From: Roseiconus lacunae
GTDB taxonomy: Bacteria; Planctomycetota; Planctomycetia; Pirellulales; Pirellulaceae
Length of the DNA stretch: 64,000 bases
Direction: 5' to 3'
Assembly: GCF_008312935.1 (NCBI RefSeq)
Contig: NZ_VSZO01000053.1
Coordinates: 124,001 to 188,000 of the forward strand
The position numbers were made by a program, and so were the translations under genes. Below the pieces are notes generated by a model, which saw only the letters and a list, made by a program, of their open reading frames with translations, was not told where the DNA came from and did no database searches. Below are positions 43,615 to 53,446 of this stretch, one piece after another. Numbering within the stretch: the stretch's first letter is position 1; each line of letters begins with the position of its first letter.

Positions 43615-45648
43615 TTGTCGCGCCGCCCGCAACTCGCCGACTATGCCGCGATCGCGGTGAGCCCTGTGTTGATCTTTTTGATGATCAGCAGCTTAGCTTC
43701 GTTCTTTGTGATGTTATTCACCGGTGGTCAGTATCAGGGCCGGCTTTCGTACTTGATCGTCATGTACACGATGGGCGCGGTCGCTTGTGCGAGGATCGTG
43801 ATCGAGTTTGATCGTAGCTATGCGGCCGCGTACACGTTCGGGCTTGGTGCCGCGATGTTCTTCGTCTCCTGGCAGTTTTTCGGGTCACCGGTGTTCTCAC
43901 TCGGGTTCATCGTCTTGATCGCCTTTTTGGCGGATCGAATCACTCACGACTGCACGCTGATCGATGAGAAGACGGATGCCAGCGGCGAAGGATTGATCGA
44001 TCGGGGCTTGGACGAAATCAAGATGATGAGGGAAGGCGTCAAGCATCAGCCCGATGATCGCCCGCAGTCCGAGCAACAACAGCGACGTAAACGCTCGCAC
44101 CAACCTGGACGCACGGTTTTTTTGTTAGCCTTGGCGGCGCTACCGCTGTTCGGGATCGGCCAATTCGTGATGCGAAATCATCCCGCAGTGTGGTCGAGCG
44201 CAAAGTTTTACTTGGGCGTCTATCTGTTCGCCAGCCTGTCGCTGTTGGTCACGACCAGCTTCTTGAACCTGCGTCGATACCTTCGACAACGTGAGGTCGA
44301 TATGCCGGGGGACGTCACCGTCGCTTGGCTCGCTGGTGGAATCGGGTTGATCGCCGCGTTGCTGATGCTCTCCTACCTTGCCCCGTTGCCGGGGAACGCG
44401 ATCGCTAGTCTGTCGATGCCTGAATTCTTGAAGGTGAACGAGATGACGGCGAGTCGCTATGGGTGGGGAGACGATGCGGCAGAAAAATCCGACGACGAAG
44501 GGGACGCGCAGACCGGGGAGAAACAAGATGGTGACAAGCAATCGCGAGGCTCTGGAGACAATGAAAACGATCCAAAAGAATCCGGAGGCTCTCGGCCAGC
44601 CGATCAGTTGAAGCCTGATCGCGGCGATGCCCAAAGCGGCGAACAAACCTCGTCTCAAAAGTCAGGGTCGGGACCATCCGATCAGCAATCATCAGCGAGT
44701 CAAAACCAACGCTCCGATTCCAAGCAAGCTCAATCAATGGAGCAGAGCCAGAAGGCTGGGCAGCAATCCTCGGGAGACCAAAAGTCGGAGCAGTCAAAAT
44801 CTCGGTCGCAAGCGGACGACGCCAGCGAATCGGCGTCAAACGGTCAGACGCCGCAAGACAAACAAGCTTCGCAGGGCAACCAGACGACAGAGAAAAAGGA
44901 GGCGTCGGGTGATCGTTCCGCAGATGCTTCGCAGCAATCTGATCAACCGAAACAACAAGGCAATGACAACCCGGATTCGGAATCCTCTGATTCGAGTTCA
45001 ACCGACCAGCAATCGCAATCGGGCGACCGGCGAGACGCGTCCTCCGATCGTCAGGCGGAGCGGTCGGCCGCGTCGAAACCGTCAAGTTCGATGCCATCGA
45101 TCGGTGGGTTGTTTTCCGCACTCGGTTCGCTTCTTAAATTTGTCTTGATCTTAGTCTTGGCCGGGATCGTATTGATTTATCTTTACCAGATGCGCGAGAG
45201 AATCCGGCAATGGCTGGCCTCGTTGTTTGGTTCGGACGAGGAGCCTGTCAGCAAGGCATCGGGCGAAAAGGCTACCTTTCAAGTTGATGCTCCCCCGCGT
45301 CCTTTCGCTTCATTTCAAAATCCGCTCGTCCCCGGTGCCGACCCCAAACGTGTCGTTGTGATTACGTTTCAAGCTTTCGAAGCGTGGGCCCGGGAACGTG
45401 GGTGTGCGAGGCGCCACGACGAAACGCCATCGGAGTTTATGGCTCGGCTGCGAAGTCTGTCCAAACACAATGCCGACGCGCAGCGCGTCTTTGCCTCGGT
45501 CGGACCGGCCGCCGATCGGCTGGGAAATGCGTACGACCGTATCGTGTATGGTCGCGGCGTCGCTAGTCGACGTGATGTCGAAGCAACGCAAACGCTCTGG
45601 CAGCAGATGACTCGGCAAGTTCCCAGCCCACCGACGTCGTCTGTCTGA
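43615..45648 (+). CDS. Multi-pass membrane protein with Q/S/D-rich linker and DUF4129 tail
   Basis: A 677-residue protein from TTG 43615 (MSRRPQLADYAAIAVSP); no stronger start is visible. Six or so membrane helices occupy the first 285 residues (AVSPVLIFLMISSLASFFVM, TVFLLALAALPLFGIGQFVM and others). A very polar linker (about 290-490) is rich in Ser, Gln, Asp, Lys and Gly. Another helix (LLKFVLILVLAGIVLIYLYQ, about 505-525) is followed by a DUF4129-like domain with FEAWARERGCARRHDETPSEFMARL and AYDRIVYG. DUF4129 typically ends bacterial transglutaminase-like membrane proteins; here no transglutaminase core is visible. Function unknown. Confidence 0.75.
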   Translation: MSRRPQLADYAAIAVSPVLIFLMISSLASFFVMLFTGGQYQGRLSYLIVMYTMGAVACARIVIEFDRSYAAAYTFGLGAAMFFVSWQFFGSPVFSLGFIVLIAFLADRITHDCTLIDEKTDASGEGLIDRGLDEIKMMREGVKHQPDDRPQSEQQQRRKRSHQPGRTVFLLALAALPLFGIGQFVMRNHPAVWSSAKFYLGVYLFASLSLLVTTSFLNLRRYLRQREVDMPGDVTVAWLAGGIGLIAALLMLSYLAPLPGNAIASLSMPEFLKVNEMTASRYGWGDDAAEKSDDEGDAQTGEKQDGDKQSRGSGDNENDPKESGGSRPADQLKPDRGDAQSGEQTSSQKSGSGPSDQQSSASQNQRSDSKQAQSMEQSQKAGQQSSGDQKSEQSKSRSQADDASESASNGQTPQDKQASQGNQTTEKKEASGDRSADASQQSDQPKQQGNDNPDSESSDSSSTDQQSQSGDRRDASSDRQAERSAASKPSSSMPSIGGLFSALGSLLKFVLILVLAGIVLIYLYQMRERIRQWLASLFGSDEEPVSKASGEKATFQVDAPPRPFASFQNPLVPGADPKRVVVITFQAFEAWARERGCARRHDETPSEFMARLRSLSKHNADAQRVFASVGPAADRLGNAYDRIVYGRGVASRRDVEATQTLWQQMTRQVPSPPTSSV

Positions 45649-45781
45649 CGCCATGCGACCAACCCTAAATTCTAATGTTGGCGAAACACGAGCTTGAGCC
45701 AACTGGTTGGGATCGTGCAACCACCGCGAAGACGCGTTTCCAATCCTAGTATCGTAGGAACTTCACGCGTACACTTTTGGG

Positions 45782-46885
45782 ATGCCATTTCGACCAAATT
45801 TTACCGCGATCGATTTTGAAACCGCCAATCGCCGCCAGGATAGCGCTTGCCAGTTGGCGGCCGTCGTGGTTCGCGAAGGCGAAATCGTGCGCGAGCGGAT
45901 GTGGATGATCCGGCCGGAGCCGTTCTTTTTTTCGCCGATCAACATCAACATTCATGGCATTCAGCCAGCCGACGTCGAATTCGAACCGACCTTCGGCGAT
46001 CATTGGGACGACATTCGCACGTTCATTGGCGATGATTGTGTGATCGCCCATAACGCGATGTTCGATATTGGGGTTCTGAAAGCTTGTTTGGAAAAGCACG
46101 GCCGTACGATTCCAACGTTGCCGTTTTCGTGTACCCGTTTGATCGCCCGTCATGCTTGGCCTAATCGACAACGATTCGGACTCAAGCCGCTTTCATCGTG
46201 GCTTGGCATTCAGTTTCGTCATCATGACGCATTAGAAGATTCACGAGCTTGCGCCAAAGTGCTCCTCGCGGCCGGTGTTTCCGCCGGTGCCACGTCGATG
46301 AGCGACCTTGAATCACAACTGCGACTGTCGCGGGGAAAACTGGCCGAGTGGGGTGTCAAGAACGCCAAACGCGTTGACGGTCGACGCCCAGGCAACAAGA
46401 AAACAAAGGAAAAACGTCGGCTTCCAAAAGGCTATGCGAGCCGGAGCTTGCGACGCAGTTCGGTGCGTCCGTTGCGATTCCCCATCAACCCATTCGACGA
46501 ACAAGCGATGACCGAGGCGCAGCCGGGCGAACCGATTGCGACCAACGAGTCGCCGGCCGGCTATCAAGTAACCGGCTCAAACACGATCGCCGAAGGCTTG
46601 CCCCCTGTCGAGAGCGGCATCGACTGGCAACGTGTTGCGGTGCGTTGTGAATTTATTCAGCCGCTCCGCGGGCGCAGCGTAGCCATCGTCGGCGAGTTAC
46701 GCGTCATGACGAAAACGCGAGCGATCGAGCTCACTCGGCGGGCCGGCGGGATACTCCAATCGGAACCGAACGAGTCGACTCAAGTGATTGTTGTCACCGC
46801 CGATCACTCGAATGATCATCGGCAACGATTCTCGCAAGCTGAAGTGTTAAGTGAAGCGGACTTTTTAAAACGGCTCGGCGTCTAA
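45782..46885 (+). CDS. DEDDh 3'-5' exonuclease fused to a BRCT domain
   Basis: A 367-residue protein. The exonuclease domain (about 7-165) is of the DnaQ/epsilon type: FTAIDFETAN supplies Asp11 and Glu13, IAHNAMFDIGVL supplies Asp95, and the HHDALEDSRACA segment supplies His148 and Asp153. A basic Lys/Arg-rich linker (about 185-235) follows, then a disordered stretch. The last 73 residues (about 295-367) are a BRCT domain, starting LRGRSVAIVGELRVMTKTRA and ending VLSEADFLKRLGV. This pairing recalls DNA ligase/DnaQ style repair proteins. It would trim 3' ends of DNA or RNA; the substrate is not predictable. It is a single gene. Confidence 0.85.
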   Translation: MPFRPNFTAIDFETANRRQDSACQLAAVVVREGEIVRERMWMIRPEPFFFSPININIHGIQPADVEFEPTFGDHWDDIRTFIGDDCVIAHNAMFDIGVLKACLEKHGRTIPTLPFSCTRLIARHAWPNRQRFGLKPLSSWLGIQFRHHDALEDSRACAKVLLAAGVSAGATSMSDLESQLRLSRGKLAEWGVKNAKRVDGRRPGNKKTKEKRRLPKGYASRSLRRSSVRPLRFPINPFDEQAMTEAQPGEPIATNESPAGYQVTGSNTIAEGLPPVESGIDWQRVAVRCEFIQPLRGRSVAIVGELRVMTKTRAIELTRRAGGILQSEPNESTQVIVVTADHSNDHRQRFSQAEVLSEADFLKRLGV

Positions 46886-47002
46886 CGCTCTATCTCGACC
46901 AGATGTTTTGGTCGTCCGATCGACCGACGAGCTTTCACCCTGGGGGCCGGGCGACTACCGGCGCACGTCGGTCGGCGACTCTCGGAAAACGCCCCGAATC
47001 CG

Positions 47003-47917
47003 TTAGCGTGGCGACGCGTTGAGCTGTCGTTCGATGCCGGTACAAATCGCGTCCAGCATCGGGGCGATCCCCTTGTAACGCAACGTTGCTTCGGGACAGG
47101 ACCGCAGGTTGTTCAGCAGACACGTCAGCTGCTCGGTTGTCAGTGATGCCAATGGGCATTGTGTCGTACGAATCGTGAACACGATCCCGATCTCGTCAAG
47201 CTTGGTGAGCGTTTGAAACTCGACGCGAAAGTAGCAATGCCGCATCGCATTGCCTTCGTTGATTTGATCTCGCTGGCTTTGAACCGACGCTGTCCTCCGC
47301 AGCGATTGATCGAGATCGGGCGAAGGGCGGATACCCCAATTGCTCCGCCAAACACTTCGATCGATCTTTAATCTCGACATTAAACCCGACGTCTTCTTCC
47401 AAAGCTGTTCGGCGAACCCGGGGACACCGTCATGGACCTCCAGCAATGGTTGTCCGACCTTGTTCGGCAACGACCATCCGCTGGGGAAGCAAACGCATCC
47501 CCCGGTCACGACAAATGGCGGTTCGGGCGATAAGAACACAATGTCTTCTTGTGTTTGCCGATAAAGCCATTCGAGTGGCGGGTATGCATCAAACGGTTCG
47601 ATATCGCCGTGGGGCGAGCGCGAGTCCTCAGACAGGTGTTCGCTGCGTTCGATCGCCCAGGTTACAAATCTGTTCAGGCGTCGATTCGGGGGATCATCGA
47701 AGCTTCGGTGATCGGTATCGGTTTGGAATCCCGGTCGATCACTTGGCGATTGCACCAGATAGTGATCTCGATGAGCGCCGGACAGTAGTTCACGCTTAAG
47801 CAAAACTTTGTCGCCATGGCAGTCGATCGTTCGAAAGATCGGGACATGCGCCGGCATCGCCGAGATCCCGAACTGGTGCTGAAACTCCGAGCGTTGCAGT
47901 GGAAACAGTTCGATCAT
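47003..47917 (-). CDS. DUF3445 protein (haem-dependent oxidative N-demethylase alpha family)
   Basis: A 304-residue protein of the DUF3445 family, whose characterised member is the alpha subunit of a haem-dependent oxidative N-demethylase acting on dimethylamine-type substrates. Landmarks are EDIVFLSPEPPFVVTGGCVC, CFPSGWSLPNKVGQPL (143-158), EVHDGVPGF (160-168), the RSNWGIRPSP segment, and FQTLTKLDEIGIVFTIRT. No beta, gamma or delta subunit genes are adjacent, so either the complex is encoded elsewhere or this protein acts alone. It may demethylate an amine or have another oxygenase role. The start at ATG 47917 is weakly supported. Confidence 0.85.
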   Translation of the reverse strand: MIELFPLQRSEFQHQFGISAMPAHVPIFRTIDCHGDKVLLKRELLSGAHRDHYLVQSPSDRPGFQTDTDHRSFDDPPNRRLNRFVTWAIERSEHLSEDSRSPHGDIEPFDAYPPLEWLYRQTQEDIVFLSPEPPFVVTGGCVCFPSGWSLPNKVGQPLLEVHDGVPGFAEQLWKKTSGLMSRLKIDRSVWRSNWGIRPSPDLDQSLRRTASVQSQRDQINEGNAMRHCYFRVEFQTLTKLDEIGIVFTIRTTQCPLASLTTEQLTCLLNNLRSCPEATLRYKGIAPMLDAICTGIERQLNASPR

Positions 47918-48118
47918 ATTTAGACGGAGAACCCGGTATACTGAATCGCGGTCGATGGATCGTGTCGTCTGGTCGCGACAGAGGTCGGACGCCCGGATCG
48001 TCAGTGCGGCGAAAGGAGTGGGCTGCCTAAGGTTGCGGCAACGTTTGAGTGTGTTTGCCGAAGCTTTGACGCAATTGACAACGCTACTTTTTTTAGTCCC
48101 CGCATGCCAAGTGAAGCC

Positions 48119-48802
48119 ATGAATTTTGTACGATCGTTAGGCGTCTCCATCGTCGGTGTTGCCTTCGTCTTAGGCGTGGCCATCACCGATTCCACGGCTG
48201 CCGATCCGGTGTTCTCTGGACCTCAAGTGGGCGAGATGTTGCCGGGATTCAAACTGAACGGTGTGTACGACGAACTGGCGGGGAAAACGATTGCGCCACT
48301 CGACGATGCCGGAGATTCGCCGATCGTGATCGTCTTCGTCCATGATCTAACACGCCCCGGTTTTGCGCTGACGCGCGCCATCACGCGATACACCGAATCA
48401 CTTAAAACAGCAAAAGTCTATGTCGCTTGGCTCTCCGACGACCAATCGGAAGCCGAGGCCTTTCTCAATCGCGCTCGTCCATCGCTGAACTTGAACGTCC
48501 CCGTCGGCATTTCACCAGATGGGGGAGATGGGCCTGGTTCATACGGCTTGAATCGGAACGTGGAGCTGACCATTTTGGTCGGAAAAGCACAAAAAGTGAC
48601 TGCAAATTTTGCGTTGGTGCAACCCTCACTGGTCGATGCAGAAGAAATCGCGGCCGAGGTTGCTAAGGTGGTCGGCAAGTCGGCACCGTCAAAGGCGCAG
48701 CTCGAATCAATGGCGTTTCCCGGTCGCATCAAGATGAAACGGAAGGAAAGGACTGATCGGCGGTCGACTGATCAGACGCCTGCGAAAGCAAGCGATCGCT
48801 AA
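48119..48802 (+). CDS. Secreted redoxin-like protein lacking CxxC
   Basis: About 227 residues from ATG 48119 (MNFVRSLGVSIVGVAFVLG), which gives a signal peptide ending near TDSTAADP; an ATG five codons upstream is an alternative. The body (VGEMLPGFKLNGVYDELAGK, SPIVIVFVHDLTRPGFALTRA, VPVGISPDGGDGPGSYGLNRN, ELTILVGKAQKVTANFALVQ) follows the thioredoxin/AhpC-redoxin fold. I see no CxxC or peroxidatic Cys in it, so it is unlikely to be a redox enzyme; it may bind a ligand or partner in the periplasm. The last 30 residues are basic and polar. It stands alone. Confidence 0.75.
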   Translation: MNFVRSLGVSIVGVAFVLGVAITDSTAADPVFSGPQVGEMLPGFKLNGVYDELAGKTIAPLDDAGDSPIVIVFVHDLTRPGFALTRAITRYTESLKTAKVYVAWLSDDQSEAEAFLNRARPSLNLNVPVGISPDGGDGPGSYGLNRNVELTILVGKAQKVTANFALVQPSLVDAEEIAAEVAKVVGKSAPSKAQLESMAFPGRIKMKRKERTDRRSTDQTPAKASDR

Positions 48803-49082
48803 TGAACTGCCGCGAAGCCCATCAATAGCCCGCTTTGACTCTCGGTTGACCGGTCTGGTCGCCGGTGCAGCGTATTCGTTCACCAGAAGGACCAGGTCAG
48901 ATTCCCGAGAATCCACGCACGATCATGGCAGCGATGGTGTTATCGATTGCCAATCGGGATAACATAAGGGGGGAGTTCTGTCTGTTGAGGCGTTCATGTG
49001 GACGCTGGCAATGAGAAAACTCGCCAATTTATTGAATATCGTTGTCTTTCATTTGCTTTTGGACGCCCCCTTCTTAATCAAG

Positions 49083-51968
49083 ATGCAGTTAAAGCGTACC
49101 CCACCCATTGGATTGACGTCGCTCGTGATCGCCTCTGTCACGGTAGTCTGGTGGATGCCGGATCAGGCTCATTCCGCAGAGACGCCTGCGACAGTCACGA
49201 CCGAGACGGTTGATTTCAACCGTGATGTTCGACCGATTTTGAACGAGCACTGTGTGGCCTGTCACGGCGGCGTCAAACAAGCCGGTGACGTCAGCTTTGT
49301 CTACGAAGAAAGCGTCTCCTGGGTGGTCGAACCCGGCGACAGCGAATCCTCGGCGATGATCGAGCGTGTCCTGCTTGACGACGATGATGACTCTCGAATG
49401 CCGCCTCCGGAGCATGGTCGCGGGCTCAACGAACAAGAGATCGCGACGCTACGTGCTTGGATCGACGCGGGCGCAAAATGGGGCAAGCATTGGTCATTCG
49501 AAGAGCTTATTCGCCAACGGTTGCCGAAACTCGACGCGGACGAATTCAGTCGTGTTCGTCTGGACCGATTCGTACTCGAGAAGATGCGCGATGCAGATCT
49601 TTCGCCCAATCCAGAAGCCGACCCGGTTCGTTGGCTGCGACGGGTGTCGTTGGAACTGACGGGGTTGCCTCCGACACCAGAAGAGGCCGACGCGTTTCAG
49701 ATCCGTGTCGACCAGAACGGGGATCGGGCGTACGCCGAAGCGGTCGATCGCCTGTTGTCCTCTCCGGGCTATGGCCAACGCTGGGCAAGTATCTGGCTGG
49801 ACATCATTCGTTACGCCGATTCCAGGGGACTGGGCCTCGATAGTCGCCGAAACATTTGGCAGTATCGCGACTGGGTGATCCGGGCGTTCAATTCAGACGT
49901 GCCCTACGACGTCTTCACGATTCAGCAACTCGCGGGCGACTTATTGGACGAACCTTCGCTCGATGACCTGCTCGCGACGGCCTGTCACCGAACGACGCAA
50001 ACAAACGAAGAAGGCGGAACCGATGACGAAACGTTCCGAACCGAAGCGGTCATGGACCGTGTCAGCACCACGTGGCAGACGTGGATGGGATTGTCGTTTG
50101 GCTGCGTTCAATGCCATTCGCATCCCTATGATCCAATCGAACACGACGAGTACTACAAGTTCCTCGCGTTCTTTAACAACACCGTCGATAGCGATCTCGG
50201 TAGCGACGCACCGACGTATGCCTTTCCGAACGATATCGACGACTTTGACCGGGCGATGAAACTGGATCGTCAAATCGAAGCGGTTAACAACGAAATTTGG
50301 CACGAATCTGAGAAGGCGCTTTCCAAAGCCGGCCAATGGCAATCGTGGAGCGTCGAGTCTTCGACAACGAACAACTCGACCAAAGTCGAAAACAAGACGA
50401 TCGACGGGCATGACGGTTACGCCACCGTAGGCACGGTCGCTCGGAGCACCAAAGTAACGCTGACCGGTCAGTCGCCGGCGAATCAAACGATCACCGCGAT
50501 CCAGTTCACCGGTCTGCCCAAGAACGTCGAGCGTGCCAAGGCACATTCCGAATGGGGATACCTGATCAGCCACTTTGAAGTCAATGTGCTCGGCGATGGC
50601 GACGAGAAACAGTCAATCAAGATCGCCCAAGTAGTCTCCGACGAACCCAATCCGATCATTAGTCCTAATGACAGTCTAAACCCAAAGACACGTAACGGTG
50701 CCGGCCCATATTCACGGATCCACTACCCTCGAAGCACGACCTTTGTTCTCGCGGAACCGTTGCAGATCGATGAGGGAAAAAAACTCGAGATTCATCTTTC
50801 GTTTAACGGAGTCGAAACGGGCGCGTTTCCGCTTGTTGCCCATCGTGGTTATGTGAGGCTAAGCGGCGACGAAGTTTGGCGAGGTTGGCTTGAGCGAACC
50901 GATCAGTTGCGTGGCGAAGCGTCGGAGCTTCGCGGTCAGCGTCGGCGCATCCGATCGACCAACACCCCAGTCATGGCGGAGCGTTCGAACCAGTGGGCGC
51001 GGCCTTCGTTTATTTTTGATCGTGGCAACCAATTGACCAAGACCGACGAGGTCACTCCGGCAACGCCGGCGTTCTTGCCCGAGCTTGGTAACGATGAACC
51101 GAGTCGATTGGACTTGGCGAGATGGGTTGTGGACCAGAAGAATCCGCTGACCGCGCGCGTTGCGGTCAACCGGATTTGGTCACGCGTCTTTGGGATGGGC
51201 CTAGTGATAACCGAAGAAGATTTTGGCATCGCCGGTGAACGCCCCTCGCATCCCGAGTTGCTTGACGACCTCGCTTACCGTTTTCAAACGGAAATGAATT
51301 GGAGCGTGAAGCGACTGCTGCGGGAAATCTTGACCAGTGCAACGTACCGCCAATCCTCCGCAGCTAGCGAAGAAAAGCTTGCCGCAGATGTTTCCAATCA
51401 ATGGCTCGCACGCGGACCGCGAACTCGATTGCCCGCCGAAACGATTCGCGATCAAGCGTTGGCGATTTCGGGGTTGCTGAGCCAAACCATGTACGGGCCA
51501 CCGGTGCACCCGCCGATCCCAAATGGGATCTGGAATCCGTTCAATGCCGGGGACAAATGGCGAACGCCGGAGCAATCAGACCCGAATCGTTATCGTCGAA
51601 CCGTGTATACCTACATCAAACGAACGATTCCGTATCCGATCATGGCCTCGTTTGACGCCCCGTCGCGCGAGTTCTGTACCGTCCGTCGTGTTGCTTCAAA
51701 CACACCCACGCAAGCACTGATGACATTAAACGACGCCACCTTCGTCGAAGCATCGGCCGCCCTGGCCGAGCGAATGCGTCGACACGAGGGGGCGTTGGCC
51801 GAACAAATTCGACATGGCTTCCGATTGGCCACCTGCAGGGAACCTTCGGCCGAAGAACTCGAAGCGTTGACAACACTCAGCCACGAGATCGCTTCGGAGA
51901 AAGACCCACAAGCCCTTCAGTCGGTCGCCACCGTCTTACTGAATATGGACGAGGTACTTTGTAAATGA
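49083..51968 (+). CDS. PSCyt1/DUF1549/DUF1553 (PSD1) secreted protein
   Basis: About 961 residues from ATG 49083 (MQLKRTPPIGLTSLVIASVT); an in-frame extension of 29 codons from 48996 is less likely. After the signal comes the planctomycete cytochrome-like domain PSCyt1 with a CVACH haem motif at 57-61 (NEHCVACHGGVK), then DUF1549 (FVLEKMRDADLSPNPEADPV, LSSPGYGQRWASIWLDIIRY) and DUF1553 (NQWLARGPRTRLPAETIRDQ, ASFDAPSREFCTVRRVASN). The DUF1549 half also contains a discoidin/lectin-like insert (TITAIQFTGLPKN). The 3' end overlaps the DUF1501 gene by 4 bases (ATGA). Probable site is the periplasm; the pair is abundant in planctomycetes but its biochemistry is unknown. Confidence 0.88.
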   Translation: MQLKRTPPIGLTSLVIASVTVVWWMPDQAHSAETPATVTTETVDFNRDVRPILNEHCVACHGGVKQAGDVSFVYEESVSWVVEPGDSESSAMIERVLLDDDDDSRMPPPEHGRGLNEQEIATLRAWIDAGAKWGKHWSFEELIRQRLPKLDADEFSRVRLDRFVLEKMRDADLSPNPEADPVRWLRRVSLELTGLPPTPEEADAFQIRVDQNGDRAYAEAVDRLLSSPGYGQRWASIWLDIIRYADSRGLGLDSRRNIWQYRDWVIRAFNSDVPYDVFTIQQLAGDLLDEPSLDDLLATACHRTTQTNEEGGTDDETFRTEAVMDRVSTTWQTWMGLSFGCVQCHSHPYDPIEHDEYYKFLAFFNNTVDSDLGSDAPTYAFPNDIDDFDRAMKLDRQIEAVNNEIWHESEKALSKAGQWQSWSVESSTTNNSTKVENKTIDGHDGYATVGTVARSTKVTLTGQSPANQTITAIQFTGLPKNVERAKAHSEWGYLISHFEVNVLGDGDEKQSIKIAQVVSDEPNPIISPNDSLNPKTRNGAGPYSRIHYPRSTTFVLAEPLQIDEGKKLEIHLSFNGVETGAFPLVAHRGYVRLSGDEVWRGWLERTDQLRGEASELRGQRRRIRSTNTPVMAERSNQWARPSFIFDRGNQLTKTDEVTPATPAFLPELGNDEPSRLDLARWVVDQKNPLTARVAVNRIWSRVFGMGLVITEEDFGIAGERPSHPELLDDLAYRFQTEMNWSVKRLLREILTSATYRQSSAASEEKLAADVSNQWLARGPRTRLPAETIRDQALAISGLLSQTMYGPPVHPPIPNGIWNPFNAGDKWRTPEQSDPNRYRRTVYTYIKRTIPYPIMASFDAPSREFCTVRRVASNTPTQALMTLNDATFVEASAALAERMRRHEGALAEQIRHGFRLATCREPSAEELEALTTLSHEIASEKDPQALQSVATVLLNMDEVLCK

Positions 51969-53446
51969 GTTTTCTTTCCAGTCGCCGTCAGTCGCTCCAA
52001 TCCGAAGCGACGGCCGAACAATTGCAGCTCGATACCCGGCGTCAGTTCTTGCGTTCCTGCGCGACCGGCCTGGGCGCCACCTGGATGGCCCAACAGCAGC
52101 TGTCCCAGCAGCAAGCCTTGGCGTCAGGTCAGGGAGGCGGGTTTCATCTACCGACAGCGAGAGCCAAGCGAGTCATCTTCTTGCACATGATTGGTGCGCC
52201 CAGCCAGCTCGAACTGTTTGACTACAAACCAGAGTTACAGCGTTTCGACGGTCAGGATTGCCCGCAAGAGTTTCTCGAAAACGGTCAATTCGCGTTCATC
52301 CAGGGGACCCCGAAGCTGCTCGGACCGATCTACGACTTTAAACAGTACGGCGAAAGCGGTGCCTGGGTCTCCGAACAATTACCGCACTTCCAAAAGGTCG
52401 TCGATAAAGTTTGCTTTGTCAAAACGATGCAAACCGACCAGTTCAATCACGGCCCCGCCCAATTGATGGTCCAGTGCGGACAAGCCCGCATTGGTTACCC
52501 ATCGATCGGTTCCTGGGTGACTTGGGGATTGGGCAGTGAAAACGAAGACTTGCCCGGTTTCATCGTGTTGCTCTCCGGAGGGCGTCAACCGCGTGTCGGG
52601 AAAGCTTTGTGGGGTAGCGGTTTCTTGCCCTCGGTTTATCAAGGCGTGCAGTGCCGATCGAAAGGCGACCCGGTGCTCAACGTTTCCAATCCTGATGGCG
52701 TCAGCCGTGACGAGCGGGAAGCGACATTGAAGGCTCTCGATCGTCTGAATGCGATCAACCATCAAGCCTTTGGTGATCCAGAAACGTTGACACGGATGAA
52801 GCAGTACGAGCTGGCGTTTCGTATGCAAGTTGCGGTCCCAGACGCGATGGATCTATCGCAAGAATCCGCGGCGATCCATGAAGAGTACGGCGTCGAACCG
52901 GGCAAAGAATCGTTCGCCAATAATTGTTTACTCGCACGGCGTCTGGCCGAACGCGGCGTCCGCTACATCCAGCTTTATGATTGGGGTTGGGATACCCACG
53001 GCAGTAACGCGAGCGAAGCATTAGAAAAAGGCTTCGTCAATAAGTGCCGCCAGGTCGACCGGCCGATGACCGCACTGCTCAATGATTTGGAACGTCGAGG
53101 GATGCTCGAAGACACACTCGTTGTTTGGGGTGGTGAATTCGGACGGACGTCAATGGCCGAGAACCGTGGCGGGGTGAAAGCTCCTTTTAAAGGTCGCGAT
53201 CACAATCCCAACGCGTTCACGTTCTGGATGGCAGGGGCAGGCGTCAATGTCGGGACGACGTATGGTGAGACCGACGAACTGGGGTACCAGGTCGCGCACT
53301 CGCCGGTGCAATTGCGAGATTTTCACGCGACGATGCAACATTTGCTTGGCATCGATCACAACAAACTGGTGTACCCGTTCCAAGGCCTCGATCAAAAGCT
53401 GGTCGGCGTCAAACCGGCACGCGTTATCGAAGAGTTGCTCGCTTAA
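51965..53446 (+). CDS. DUF1501 protein with Tat-like signal
   Basis: A 493-residue DUF1501 protein, always paired with DUF1549/DUF1553 proteins. A Tat-type start (LDTRRQFLRSCATGLGA, about 22-38) precedes a Gln-rich stretch. The core resembles alkaline phosphatase/sulfatase-type hydrolases: KRVIFLHMIGAPSQLELFDY, then GPAQLMVQCGQARIGYPSIG, LYDWGWDTHGSN, VVWGGEFGRTSMAEN, and DHNPNAFTFWMAGAGV. The WGGEFGRT and RDHNPNAFT motifs look metal-binding. It is translated with the upstream gene (ATGA overlap). Probable location is the periplasm. The activity is unproven for the family. Confidence 0.88.
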   Translation: MSFLSSRRQSLQSEATAEQLQLDTRRQFLRSCATGLGATWMAQQQLSQQQALASGQGGGFHLPTARAKRVIFLHMIGAPSQLELFDYKPELQRFDGQDCPQEFLENGQFAFIQGTPKLLGPIYDFKQYGESGAWVSEQLPHFQKVVDKVCFVKTMQTDQFNHGPAQLMVQCGQARIGYPSIGSWVTWGLGSENEDLPGFIVLLSGGRQPRVGKALWGSGFLPSVYQGVQCRSKGDPVLNVSNPDGVSRDEREATLKALDRLNAINHQAFGDPETLTRMKQYELAFRMQVAVPDAMDLSQESAAIHEEYGVEPGKESFANNCLLARRLAERGVRYIQLYDWGWDTHGSNASEALEKGFVNKCRQVDRPMTALLNDLERRGMLEDTLVVWGGEFGRTSMAENRGGVKAPFKGRDHNPNAFTFWMAGAGVNVGTTYGETDELGYQVAHSPVQLRDFHATMQHLLGIDHNKLVYPFQGLDQKLVGVKPARVIEELLA

